Source: Sphingomonas sp. H160509 (lineage in GTDB: Bacteria > Pseudomonadota > Alphaproteobacteria > Sphingomonadales > Sphingomonadaceae). From it: a stretch of 64,000 bases of DNA. The stretch is from NCBI RefSeq assembly GCF_024124765.2, contig NZ_JAMXSR020000002.1, forward strand, positions 271,001 to 335,000, in the 5' to 3' direction. How positions within the stretch are numbered: position 1 is the stretch's first letter; every line of letters starts with the position of its first letter. Shown here in pieces: positions 17,832 to 27,886 of this stretch. The position numbers and the translations under genes were made by a program. Below the pieces are notes generated by a model that was not told the DNA's origin, did not search any database, and saw only the letters and a program-made list of their open reading frames with translations.

Positions 17832-19709
17832 TCATCGATAGCCCGCAGCCTGAAGCTCGAACAGTTCGGCATAGCGGCCTCCGGCAGCGAGGAGATCGTA
17901 ATGGGTACCCGATGCCTCCACCCTGCCGTCGCTGAGCACCAGGATGCGGTCCGCCATGCGCACGCTGGAGAAGCGGTGCGAGATCAGCACCGCCGAACGT
18001 CCCGCACTCAGTTCCCGGAAGCGCTGGAACACCTCGTACTCGGCACGCGCGTCCAGCGCGGCCGTGGGTTCGTCGAGGATCAACACCTGGGCATCGCGCA
18101 TATAGGCGCGAGCGATCGCCATCTTCTGCCATTCGCCACCCGACAGGTCGACGCCGTTCCTGAACCGCTTGCCGATCATCTGGTCATAGCCATTCGGCAG
18201 CTTGGCGACGACGCCGTCGGCGAGCGCTGCCGACGCTGCCGCCTCGATCCGCCCGCGATCGCCACGCGCCTCGATGCGACCGACCGCGATGTTGTCCGCA
18301 GCAGGCAGGTTGTAGCGCACGAAATCCTGGAAGATCACGCCGATCGCGGCGCGCAGGCCGTCGAGATCGTATTCGCGCAGGTCGCGTCCATCGAGCAGGA
18401 CCCGGCCCTCTACCGGATCGTACAGTCGGGCCAGCAGCTTCACGAGCGTGGTCTTGCCTGCGCCGTTCTCGCCGACCAGCGCCACCACCTCGCCCGGCGC
18501 GAGCGTGAAGGACAGGTGCCGCACCGCCCAATGCTCGGCGCCCGGATACCGAAAGCCTACATCCTCGAAGACGAAGCCTTGCCGGACGGGATTTGGGAAC
18601 GGCAGTGCTTCGTCGGGTGAGCGGATGCCGGGTTCGGTCCGGAAGAAGGAGAACAGATCGTCGATGTACAAGGCCTGGCCAGCGGTCGACGAAAAGCCGG
18701 TGAGCAGTCCTTCCAGCAGCCCGCGGAGCCGCAGGAACGAGGCCGCCAGGAAGGTGAGGTCGCCGATGGAGATCGATCCGGTTACCGCGCGCCAGGCGAT
18801 GTAGGCGTAGGCCGCGTAATAGGCGATCGTGCCGAGAGCTGCGAAGCCCGAGCCCCAAATCGCCCGGCGCAGCGCCAACCGTCGGCTCGCGCTATAGGTG
18901 TCGCGTGAGATGGTGCGATAGCGGTCGATCAGGAACGGGCTGAGGCCGAAGATCTTGACTTCTTTGGCCGTGTCCGCGCTGGCGGCGACTTGGCGGACGT
19001 AATCTAGTTCGCGCCGCTGCGGCGTGCGCATGTAGCTGAGCGCATAGCTCAGCGCGTTGAAGTGCGCTTCGCCGAGGAACGAGGGCACCAGGGCGACGGC
19101 CAGCAGCACGATCAGCCACGGCGCGTAAATGACCAGGCCCGCGGCGAAGGTCACGACCGTGATGATGTCCTGGGCCTGGCCGAACAGCTGCCCCATCAGC
19201 GACATACGGCCGCTCGCCTGCATGCGCGCGCGATCCATGCGATCCTGGAAGGCCGCGTCCTCAAAGTCCGCGAGATCCAGGGTGGCCGCGTGCTCCATCA
19301 GCCTTACGCTCGCGTCGTTGCTGACACGGTCGGAGAGAAGCCCGTCGACTAGCGACACTATCCGGCCAAGAAGGTCGGAGGCGACCGCCAAGGCGAACTC
19401 GGCCAGCAGCAGTGCCTCCAGCCGATCGAGCAAGCCGGAGCCCAGCCATCCCGTGAGTCCAGCCGGACGGGCCGTTAAATGAGTGAGGTGGACGACTTCG
19501 TCGATGATGAGCTTGCCCACGAACAGCGTGACCACAGGCAGAAGCGCTCGCACCAGCCGCACGGCGACCGTCGTGGCCGTAAGACTCCGGCTGCTACCCC
19601 ATACCATGGCGAGGAAGGGTGGTAGATTGCGCAGGGCGCCCAGCCGTTCGCGCCAAGTGGTTGGACGGCCGGGTACGCCGCCGCGCCCTTGTCTCACGCC
19701 GTCTGCCAT
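17832..19709 (-). CDS. ABC transporter, fused permease and ATPase
   Basis: A 625-aa half-transporter of the exporter (ABCB/MsbA-like) type that would act as a dimer in the inner membrane. The N-terminal membrane domain has helices such as LVRALLPVVTLFVGKLIIDE and AAGLVIYAPWLIVLLAVALV. The nucleotide-binding domain shows Walker A GENGAGKTTLVKLLA, signature VDLSGGEWQKMAIARAYM, Walker B AQVLILDEPTAALDARAE and the switch His in AVLISHRFSS. The signature with Trp after GGE is seen in the branch of exporters linked to peptides or lipids, but the substrate cannot be told. No peptidase domain is present. It is a single gene, preceded by an AT-rich 500-base region. Confidence 0.88.
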   Translation of the reverse strand: MADGVRQGRGGVPGRPTTWRERLGALRNLPPFLAMVWGSSRSLTATTVAVRLVRALLPVVTLFVGKLIIDEVVHLTHLTARPAGLTGWLGSGLLDRLEALLLAEFALAVASDLLGRIVSLVDGLLSDRVSNDASVRLMEHAATLDLADFEDAAFQDRMDRARMQASGRMSLMGQLFGQAQDIITVVTFAAGLVIYAPWLIVLLAVALVPSFLGEAHFNALSYALSYMRTPQRRELDYVRQVAASADTAKEVKIFGLSPFLIDRYRTISRDTYSASRRLALRRAIWGSGFAALGTIAYYAAYAYIAWRAVTGSISIGDLTFLAASFLRLRGLLEGLLTGFSSTAGQALYIDDLFSFFRTEPGIRSPDEALPFPNPVRQGFVFEDVGFRYPGAEHWAVRHLSFTLAPGEVVALVGENGAGKTTLVKLLARLYDPVEGRVLLDGRDLREYDLDGLRAAIGVIFQDFVRYNLPAADNIAVGRIEARGDRGRIEAAASAALADGVVAKLPNGYDQMIGKRFRNGVDLSGGEWQKMAIARAYMRDAQVLILDEPTAALDARAEYEVFQRFRELSAGRSAVLISHRFSSVRMADRILVLSDGRVEASGTHYDLLAAGGRYAELFELQAAGYR

Positions 19710-20242
19710 TCAGCTGCTCCGAGGTGACAGGCTGTCGCCCGTTTCGGACCTGAGGGCTGGAGGTGATGAGGTCAGCTGCATGACCCCCGATACACAGTCG
19801 GTGGTATCAGGGGTACTCGCGGTTTCGTCTCAACGTTGCGAACTGAGCTGTGGTCGTACCTGGCGGATGAATGAGTGTCTGAAGTTGGGAAACGGGGAAG
19901 GGCGCGCCAATGGCCGACTATGGGTCTGTGTCCTGTGGTTCGCGTAAATTCGCGATCGTGTCGTGGCGCGGTGTGATCAATCGCAACACCGCCAAGACGG
20001 CGTTGATGATTGCGTGAGCCAACGCGCTAGTTGGTAGCTCGGACCTGCTTGAACAGGATCGGTAATTTTGGGAACCGATACCTTTTTTGGTACGAGGAAC
20101 GTGATATGTGGTAATTTATGTCCTGGTGATTTGATACAATTGTTGGATTAAAAGTACGGGTAGGCGGGGCATGGTGTTCAGCCAAAAAGCGGCATCGGGA
20201 ATTTCACGTTGTTGTGTTAGCTCAGGACGGCGAAGAGTTCTT
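19710..20242. other. Intergenic region, partly AT-rich
   Basis: No gene is seen. It holds repeat copy F (19867-19928). Around 20060-20150 the base composition falls well below the surroundings (ATATGTGGTAATTTATGTCC, TTGATACAATTGTTGG), which suits a promoter region for the ABC gene read leftwards. GGGAACCGATACC at about 20069 resembles half-symmetric LacI-type operators, but this is weak. Confidence 0.4.
19867..19928 (+). repeat. Dispersed intergenic repeat, copy F
   Basis: It opens ATGAATGAGTGTCTGAAGTT then GGGAAAC, and ends AATGGCCGACTATGGGTCTG. Confidence 0.65.
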
Positions 20243-21766
20243 CTAAGGGTAAGTTAAATGACCTCGGATGCGCTCTTCAGAGGTGAAGGTTGACATAGGC
20301 AAACCTGCGGCATTGTAGAGGCTGCCGGGTACAACGTTGCTCCAATTGTAGCGAACGTAGCTGGGCTTCGATACCGCACCAGTTACGACCACGCTCTCGC
20401 CATCGATCCGCGCTGTAGCCGTAACAAATCTTCGATCGGGCCCGGCGATTTCGAAGCCCACGACGGCTGCGCCCCGGCTCGTCAGGCCTTCAGCATGATC
20501 GAACCAGATGCGCTTTCCACCCGGTTCGCCACTTACTTGGCGGAACAGCGGGCTTTGATATGCGACGCGCTCGCCATACGCGACGCTGCGGGCCGCGAGT
20601 GCAAGTCGGGCGGCGACTGTCTGCTTGTCGCCCGGATGGACGTTGCCGGGATCGCCGACGTCGGTCGTCACCACCATGGCGGTGTCGGTCAGCACAAGCG
20701 CACGACGTTGCGCATCGCGTACCAAACCCCATTCTTCCTCGGGTGAGTTAAATGAAGAGATCTGTGCAAAGAGGAATGGGAAAGCACCTTGCGCGAAATT
20801 GTGTCGCCAGTCGGTGATTAGTCCTCGGAAGAGGTCGGCATAATATGGCGCCCGCGCGACATTGCTGTTCGTCTCGCCCTGGTACCAGATGACGCCCTTG
20901 ATGCCGTAGCCGGTGAACGGCGCAACCATTGCGTTGTACAGCGATGACGGCCGGTACGCATCCTCGGGGGGTGCCAAGGGTGTGGGGGAGGCTTGCCGCC
21001 CGACGCAACGATGGCAGCATCCTCGCGCGCTTCGGCAATGGTGGCGAGGTCGGCGTCGGTCTGGTCCTGCTGGAATCGAGCACGGGCGTCGACGGCCGGC
21101 GCCAGCGCTGCGTCGGACGCGAGCGCGTCGGTCGACACCCAGCTGTCAGCAGGTGTGCCGCCCCAGGTCGAGTCGATGACGCCTACCGTCACGTGTTCTC
21201 GCGCCGCGATCTCGCGCGCAAAGAAATAGCCGATCGCCGAGAAGTCGATGGCGGTCGCGGGCGTGGTGGTCGTCCAGTTTGCATCGATGTCACGTAGCGG
21301 GATGGAGCTGCTCTTGTGCTCGATCCGGAGAAGCCGAACTTGCGGGTCGGTCGCTGCCGCGATCTCCGCAGCGGCATTCTTTAGCGGCGCGCCGTCGAAG
21401 CCCTTGAGCGGGAACTCCATATTCGACTGGCCCGAGGCGAACCAAACGTCGCCGAGCATCACATCCTGTACCTGGACCTTACCCTCTGCCGTGCCTCCAT
21501 CGACGACGAGGACATAGGGTCCGCCAGCAGCTTCGGGCTTCAACCACGCATTCCATCGACCGAGGCGGTCGGCGACTGCCACTACGCGTTGGTTATGCAG
21601 CGACACGGCAACGTTCGCGTCCGCACGCGCCCAGCCCCAGACGTGCAGTGGCCTGTCACGCTGCAACACGCTGTGGTCGCTGAACAGACGAGGCAGCTTA
21701 AGCTGTGCGGCCGCAGGTGACGTTGCCGTGGCAGCGAGGAGGGCGGTGTAGAGCAAAAAGCTTCAT
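20243..21766 (-). CDS. Sialate O-acetylesterase-like exported esterase (two shifts)
   Basis: A secreted SGNH-type carbohydrate acetylesterase of about 507 aa. The start is ATG 21766: removing one base of the A run at 21755-21759 gives the signal peptide MKLLLYTALLAATATSPAAA. The order is LPRLFSDHSVLQRDRPLHVW, the Ser block VWFASGQSNMEFPLKG, IDSTWGGTPADSWV, then, in the second frame, GYGIKGVIWYQGETNSN with the family's WYQGE block, and NVHPGDKQTVAARLAL with the His. One base is missing in the C run at 20966-20971; adding it gives HPWHPPEDAYRPSSLYN. It would remove acetyl groups from sugar residues of a glycan, fitting the neighbouring GH2, GH27 and kinase genes. Confidence 0.85.
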
Positions 21767-21990
21767 GATCGGCATTATCCCTGACGTGCGGCGCTGACTG
21801 TCGCGACGTCTTAGCCACAGAATATCATCAAAGAAGCGCATGACCAGTTGGCATGAAGCTAGCAGTCGCACCTGCCCTGATGCGGTGGCAACGGCGTGAC
21901 GCTTCGGCAACCGTGACATGCGTATTGTCGCAGCGAACGGTCTTCAGCTTCGAGGGAACCGACGCTAGAAGGCGGCGAGGAGAGCCGGTT

Positions 21991-23028
21991 ATGACGATTC
22001 ACGCCAAGGTCGATGAAATCGGCCCGGTCGATGCGGCCCAGTTCGCAGACGAAATCGCAACGCGGGACCGGCCTATCGTATTGCGCGGTCAGGCGAAACG
22101 GTGGCCTGCCATTGCGGCTGGGCTTCGATCCGACGAGGTACTGGTCGATTACATGAAGGCGATGGACCGCGGACGGCCGGCCGAAGTGCTGATCGGTCCC
22201 CCGGAGATCGATGGTCGCTTCTTCTACGATGCGTCGATGCAGGCCTGCAATTTCCAAAAGCGGTTCGGCTCGCTCAGCGGACTTCTCGACAAGCTGCTGT
22301 CGCTTCGTGGAGAAAAGGAGCCCGTTGCGTTATATGCCGGCGCTGCTGCCGCGGACGATCACCTGTCCGCCTGGATCGCAGACAATCCCCTGTCGTTCGA
22401 TTTGCCGGGTGCCAAGCCGCGGATTTGGGTCGGCAATCGCACGCATGTTGCGACGCATTTCGACGAGGCGAGCAACGTCGCGGTGGTCGTGGCGGGCCGG
22501 CGGCGTTTCACGCTGTTCCCGCCTGAACAGGTCGGCAACCTTTATGTCGGCCCGTTCCACTTCACGATCGCAGGGCCGCCGGTCAGCATGGTGGATCTCG
22601 ATGACCCGGACCTTGAACGCTATCCCAAATTCGCAGACGCCATGGGCCACGGGCTCGTGGCCGATCTCGACCCCGGCGATGCGCTCTTCATTCCGCCGAT
22701 CTGGTGGCATAGCGTGAGGGCGACCACCGCGTTCAACGTGATGGTCAATTACTGGTGGGCCGAGCCGCATGCGCTTTCGCCGATGGGCGCGCTGAGCCAT
22801 GCCGTCCTAGCGATCCGCGATCTCGCGCCCGCCCAGCGTTTGGCCTGGCGGCGCTGGTTCGACCATTACGTGTTCGACGACGCGGCGCCGGACGCCGGCA
22901 ATCACCTCCCGGCGCATGCGCTGGGCGTACTCGCGCCGCCGTCCGAAATGCGGAATGCCCACTTTACGGCGCAGATCGCCGAGGCGCTAAGTCCGTCGCC
23001 AACGCCCGCAGCGCGCAAAACCCGCTAA
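21991..23028 (+). CDS. Cupin-like (JmjC-type) domain protein
   Basis: A 345-aa cytosolic protein with the cupin_8 fold, probably an Fe(II)/2-oxoglutarate oxygenase-type protein. Iron ligands appear as HVATHFDEASNVAVVVAGRR (His-x-Asp) and the distal His in FIPPIWWHSVRA. DRPIVLRGQAKRWPA is the usual N-terminal motif. ATG 21991 follows GAGGAGA at good spacing; the frame is open from 21853, but that part is not conserved-looking. In Caulobacter and sphingomonads such cupins repeatedly neighbour TonB receptors and tryptophan-halogenase-like genes, as here (receptor at 27887, halogenase at 31153). The role in glycan use is unknown. The gene converges on the GH2 gene with almost no gap. Confidence 0.8.
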   Translation: MTIHAKVDEIGPVDAAQFADEIATRDRPIVLRGQAKRWPAIAAGLRSDEVLVDYMKAMDRGRPAEVLIGPPEIDGRFFYDASMQACNFQKRFGSLSGLLDKLLSLRGEKEPVALYAGAAAADDHLSAWIADNPLSFDLPGAKPRIWVGNRTHVATHFDEASNVAVVVAGRRRFTLFPPEQVGNLYVGPFHFTIAGPPVSMVDLDDPDLERYPKFADAMGHGLVADLDPGDALFIPPIWWHSVRATTAFNVMVNYWWAEPHALSPMGALSHAVLAIRDLAPAQRLAWRRWFDHYVFDDAAPDAGNHLPAHALGVLAPPSEMRNAHFTAQIAEALSPSPTPAARKTR

Positions 23029-26000
23029 CGCGCGCTATTAGCCAGGCCGCCGATGGGTTGACCCAGCGTGCGAGGTCGGCGCAACCGAGGTTGCGCCGAC
23101 AGGTCGCTATTGCGTCTTCCCGGTACCGCCGTTTTGGGGGAGAGCGTGATGAAGCGATTCGACTGCGCGACGTTCCATCCGCGCAGCGTCAGCGCGGCCG
23201 CCGTCTGGCCGGTGGCTTTGGGATAGCGAATTTCGATGCGCTTTTCCTCGCCGGGCAGGAGCGCGACGTAATTATCGCTGTAGAAGGCCGGCAGGACACG
23301 TTTGCCCTGTGCATCGACCAGCGTCAGCTTGGCGTTCAGCGCGGGAACCGCGGTTCGATTGGCCAGCGTCACCGTCACGACGTTGTCCGCGCCGTCGACC
23401 GCCTGAGCTACGACGGAGCCGGTCAGCGCGACGCTCTGCAGCGTGTTCAGCGTCCGGTAGGCGGCTTCGTCTTTCCCGCGCCAGTAGAAATTGTCGGCAA
23501 CCGTCTTGCCCGCTCGATCGATCAATTCGAGCTTGACCAGGAGCATCGCGTTCGACGCGAACAACCGGTCGAGCGGCACCGCTGCAAGCGGCGTCGCCAT
23601 GTTGGCACCCGCATCGACGAGATCCTCACGCTTGAAGAGTTCGGCGTTGTCGAGCCCGACGACACGCGTGCGGACTTTTAGTCCAGGTTGCGCCTCGCGA
23701 GTCGTATTGAGCACGACCAGTTCGTTGCCCGGCAGGTTGAGCTGAACGTGAAGCGGTTCCGCAGCCTTCTTCGCACCGTAATAGGAGGCTTGGGTGTCGT
23801 AGTCCCAGCTGTAGATCTGCCACGTATTCGACGGCCATGCCGGATGCGTCATCCACAACAGTCGACCAGAGTTCTTAGTCCACAAATGACCGAGAAACCC
23901 TTCGTACATCGCCTTGTGGGTCTCAAGGTTCATCATCTGCGCCTTGCGCTCGAAATCGGCGAAGCTGGTCCCCGCCCCGAACATGGTGTCGAGCGTGGTC
24001 ATGAACGTCTTGGTGTCGCCGTTCCCCGCAAAATGCCAGTCGTGATAGGCCAGCGTGTCGCTGAGCGGCCAGGTTTCGCTGTCAGGCATGTTGGCGCGTA
24101 CAGATTCGAACGTGGAGAGCGACGGCGTTCCCGTCTCCACCGAGAAACCGGTGGCGAGGCCGGTGAAATAGCCGACCGGTGGACGATAGTTGTACGGTCC
24201 CGACCCCTGCAGGTTGACGACGTTGGAGCTGCCCGTGAACCAACGCGTGCCATCTTCGCGCGCGATCAGGTCGTCGAGGCCTTCGTTCAAGGCTGGGTAG
24301 GGCACCCCCTCATTGCGACCGAACCACAGGATGATCGACGGGTGGTTGCGGTAGCGGCGAACCACGTCGTCGGCGTTCTTCAGGAACAGCGCCGGATCTT
24401 CCGGCTCGACCTGGAAATTCTGCGTGGATTGCCAGAAGTCGTTGAGGATCATCATGCCGTTCTCATCGGCCAGGTCGTAAAACTCCTCTTCGGTATTGTT
24501 GCCCATCCAGTTGCGGATGACGTTCATGTGCGCCTCCTTCTGGAGACGGAAATAGGGAGCGAGGCGTGCGCGTCCGATGCGCTTCATCGCATCGTCCATG
24601 CCCCAATTGCCCCCGCGCGCGGCGATCTGCACGCCGTTCACCCGGATCGTCATATGCGGTTCGGGCATCGTCGCTTCGACCGATGTTACCGCCGGGGAAC
24701 GTTCGCCCCTGCAATGTCAGCGATTCCGCCCAGCCATTGGGCGACTGCTTGATGGCCTGATGGCGAACATCGATCAGTCGCTCTCCGCGCAGGCTGCCAT
24801 CCGTGAACTGGAGGTTGACCCGGCGCAGGGCCCCTGCCGCATCGAATAGCGACAGGTCGTAGCTGACTTCGCGAATACCGAACTTGTCGGTGCGCGTATC
24901 CGAGATCTGGCCGTCAGCCAGCGCTTCGAGCGACAGTTGGTAGAGAGCCTGCTCGCCATAGCCGTTCGGCCACCAAAGTTTTGGATTGGCGACGTGAAGC
25001 TGCGCGAACTCCTTAGGGTTGAAGACGACCTTCGTCTCACCGGGCGGCGCGATGACCGTCTTCTCCACTCGGACGCCGCCAAACGCTGCACGCACGGTCA
25101 CGCTTGCAGCTGTCGCACCAGCGTTATGGACCGGTACGGTGATATAGACGTCAGCACTGTCAGTACGCGGCAGAGGGAGATCGGTAACGATCTTGGGATC
25201 GAGCAGCCGCACGGTCCCATGCGCGAGTAGTTCCACTGGCCGCCACAGCCCCGTGTTACGGTCCCGAATACCCGGTATCCAGTCCCAGCCTTCGGTTGCG
25301 ACGAAGGTTGGGCCGTCGATCGCGAGCTGGCCCCCGTTCTCGCCGACGCCGCCGCTGATCGACTGCTCGTGCGGGATGCCGGGATGGGGAGGCGGCGAAA
25401 CGCGGACCGCGACCACATTCTCGCCGGCGATAGGTACGAGATCGAACTGGCCGCGGATGAAGGCGCCGTGGGTGTCGCCCAGCTTGCGGCCGTTTGCCCA
25501 GACGTCAGCGGCGTAGTTGATGCCGCCGAAGACCAACGTCAGGCGCTTGCCCGCGGCGGCTGCCGGCACCGTAAAGCTGGTGCGGTACCAATAGTCCTGA
25601 CGTGCCAGACTCTCAGGAATCTTGAGGTTGTTGAGCCCGTAATAGGGATCGGGATAGACGCCGCGGTCGACCAGCGTCGTCAAGACGGTGCCCGGCACGG
25701 TCGCCGCACGCCACGTGCCCGTGGCAGGGCCCGGACGCGACAGGGTCGCGGCATCTTCGCGGACCTCGGGAGCTGCGGCGAGCTGCCAGCCATTGACCAG
25801 CCAGCGACCGTCGCTTTCGCGCGCCAGTCCCGTCGGGGGCAGGGGCAAGTGCGCGATCGGCGCCGTGGTCGCGCTCACGCGCGCCTTCGGCAAGGTCCAG
25901 GCATCCTGCTGCTGGGTGAGGCCGATATTGGCCTGCTTCTGGAACGGCCAGCCGACGCCGACCTGCCAGAATTGCACGAGATCGAAATCCGGCCGCGCTC

Positions 26001-26593
26001 GGATGGCAGCCGTGATCTCGCTGGCGCTCAGCGCCGCGCCGTTGAACTGCGCCGCAACCAGCGATCCGCCAAAATGGCGCTGCACTTTAGTGCCGTTCGT
26101 CACCGGTGCGACGGCGAGGCGAGCGACGACTTCGCTCGGGCGGCTCGCGGCGGACGCGACGACGCGACCATCGACATAGAGGGTCAGTGTCCGTCCGTTC
26201 GCCACAGCGGCGACATGCGTCCACTTGCCTGCCGCCAACGCGGGGCCGCCGGTTATTCGTGTCGCTCCATCCACGGCGGTTGCACGCCCATTGGTAAGGT
26301 CGAGGCAGCGACAGGTTTGCAGCGGATTACCGATGGCCAGCAGTAAACCGTCCGCCCCGGCTTTGCTTGGGCGAATCCACGTGGACAGCGTCCAGGGGGG
26401 AATCGGCTTGGATAGCTGCGTCGGCGCCGGTCAGATCACGCTCCACTCCGGTCCCGCCTTCTAAGACGGCAACATTGTAGGGGCCGGCATTCGCGATTGC
26501 CGGCCGCATGGTCGGCACCACGGCTTGTGCAGCCAGCGAGGAGGAAAATGCTGCACCGAGCAGCAGCGCGGCTGTTAGTGGAAACGATCGCAT
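23025..26593 (-). CDS. Exported glycoside hydrolase family 2 enzyme with N-terminal LamG-like domain (two or three shifts)
   Basis: A very large (about 1,185 aa) secreted beta-glycosidase. ATG 26593 follows AGGAGAG and opens the signal peptide MRSFPLTAALLLGAAFSSSL. Next come a LamG/concanavalin-like domain (KWTHVAAVANGRTLTLYVDG), the GH2 sugar-binding domain (YWYRTSFTVPAAAAGKRLTL) and the TIM barrel with MNVIRNWMGNNTEEEFYDLA. The acid/base Glu is in ILWFGRNEGVPYP and the likely nucleophile in FSVETGTPSL. Similarity is to exo-beta-mannosidase/glucosaminidase-type GH2 enzymes. Extra bases sit at 26395-26400 (repair: DSPWTLSTWIRPS) and 24694-24697 (repair: FPAVTSVEATMPEPH). A further shift in the G run at 23136-23140 would end the protein at 23107, avoiding overlap with the cupin gene. 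Confidence 0.83.
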
Positions 26594-26675
26594 GGATAGA
26601 TCTCTCCTGAGTTCCTGGCTCGATATTCTACCGGCCGGTTGGTTCTTATGTTTATCGTGCCAGACCTTGGGTCGG

Positions 26676-27627
26676 TCAGGCGTCCCTCGTCCATAGTCGT
26701 GCAGCACCACGCACACCGGATGCATCGCCCCAGCGCGCGGGCACGATACGACCCTCCCATAGGTCCGAGAAGGCATGGCGACGGACGATAGCGGGAAGTT
26801 CTTCATAGATCTCGGCGACGTTCGACATGCCTCCGCCCAATACGACGACTTCGGGATCGAGAAGGTTGGCAACCATGGCCAGTACGCGTCCCAGACGGTC
26901 AATATACGCATCCAGTGCAACTCGGGCGGCGGGATTTCCGGCGCGGGCGGCTGCAACGATCTCGGGGGCGCTGAGCGACAGACCATGTTCTGTCCTGGCC
27001 GCACGCGCGAGACCCGTGCCGGAAACCCAGCTTTCGATACACCCCGTCAGGCCGCACCAGCATGGCGGCGGAGACAGTTCGTCGCTGCGCGGCCAGGGTA
27101 GAGGTAAGTGCCCAATCTCGCCGGCAATGCCGTGGGCGCCGTCGAGACACGCACCCGAGAGTACGATGCCGCCACCGACGCCCGTACCGATCACCAGCGC
27201 GAACACGCTGCTCGCACCGGTCGCTGCGCCATCGGTGGCCTCGGACAGCGCGAGGCAGTTCGCGTCGTTTACCAGCCGCACCGGTCGGCCGAGAACAGCG
27301 GTGAGGTCTTCGGAGAACGATCGACCGTTCAGGTAAAGAGAGTTGCTGTTGCGCATCACGCCGGTACGTGGCGACGGCGATCCGGGTGCGCCGATACCGA
27401 CGGTACATGCCGTGCCCCCCCGCGATGTCGGCAGCCACGACGAACTCGGCGATAGTGGCTACCGCGGTATCATACGTGCCGGGATTGGGGACCCGCTGCT
27501 GCCACAGCGTCTCACCGTTTGCGCCTAGCAAGACGGCCTCGATCTTGGTGCCACCAAAGTCGATACCTAAAGCCGGTAGAGGTGCTGGCTGCGGCTCGAT
27601 AGCCCGAGCAGCGATACTGTTTTGCAA
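26676..27627 (-). CDS. ROK family sugar kinase (one shift)
   Basis: A cytosolic hexose kinase of about 316 aa, fructokinase/glucokinase type. Phosphate 1 motif LGIDFGGTKIEAVLLG; LVNDANCLALSEA with the catalytic Asp; ALVIGTGVGGGIVLSGACLD; the zinc site GHLPLPWPRSDEL followed by CWCGLTGCIES; and EVVVLGGGMSNV. The first and second halves are in different frames. Removing one base from the seven-C run at 27415-27421 gives DIAGGTACTVGIGAPGS. The start is TTG 27627 with AGAGGAAG upstream. It lies just upstream of the GH2 gene on the same strand (about 80-base gap), so the two probably form one operon: the kinase would phosphorylate the released monosaccharide. Confidence 0.85.
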
Positions 27628-27720
27628 GGCAATCTTCCTCTCTTAAGTCGCGTGACCGCTGCCCGGCCATCGTCAAGCAAACATGCCAGCGATTGTTATA
27701 AACGCAAATTGATTTTGTTA

Positions 27721-27748
27721 TTGACCGGATCCACCGGACCATTAAACA
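27721..27748 (+). promoter_or_regulatory. Possible promoter of the TonB receptor operon
   Basis: TTGACC (27721-27726), 16-base spacer, TAAACA (27743-27748), in the AT-richer part of the divergent ROK-kinase/receptor gap. It overlaps CCGGATCCACCGG, an imperfect palindrome that might bind a regulator. Judged by eye only. Confidence 0.3.
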
Positions 27749-27886
27749 CGCGATGTCGAGACAACGGAAAGTTGCGACTGGCAGGCAGGAGAGGGTGGGG
27801 CGATGAGTCGCCGATCGGCTCGATCTTAGCATGCTAAAACGTTCGCCAGTTTCTGGCGATTTCGGGTGCTGAGGGAGACGGTCGAA

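Noticed and set aside
19483..19947. 154-codon + strand frame at the start of the ABC gene
   Set aside because: Overlaps the ABC coding start on the other strand and runs into a dispersed repeat.
23688..26346. Long + strand frames over the GH2 gene (354 and 325 codons)
   Set aside because: Same antisense effect; the GH2 active-site motifs on the - strand decide the matter.
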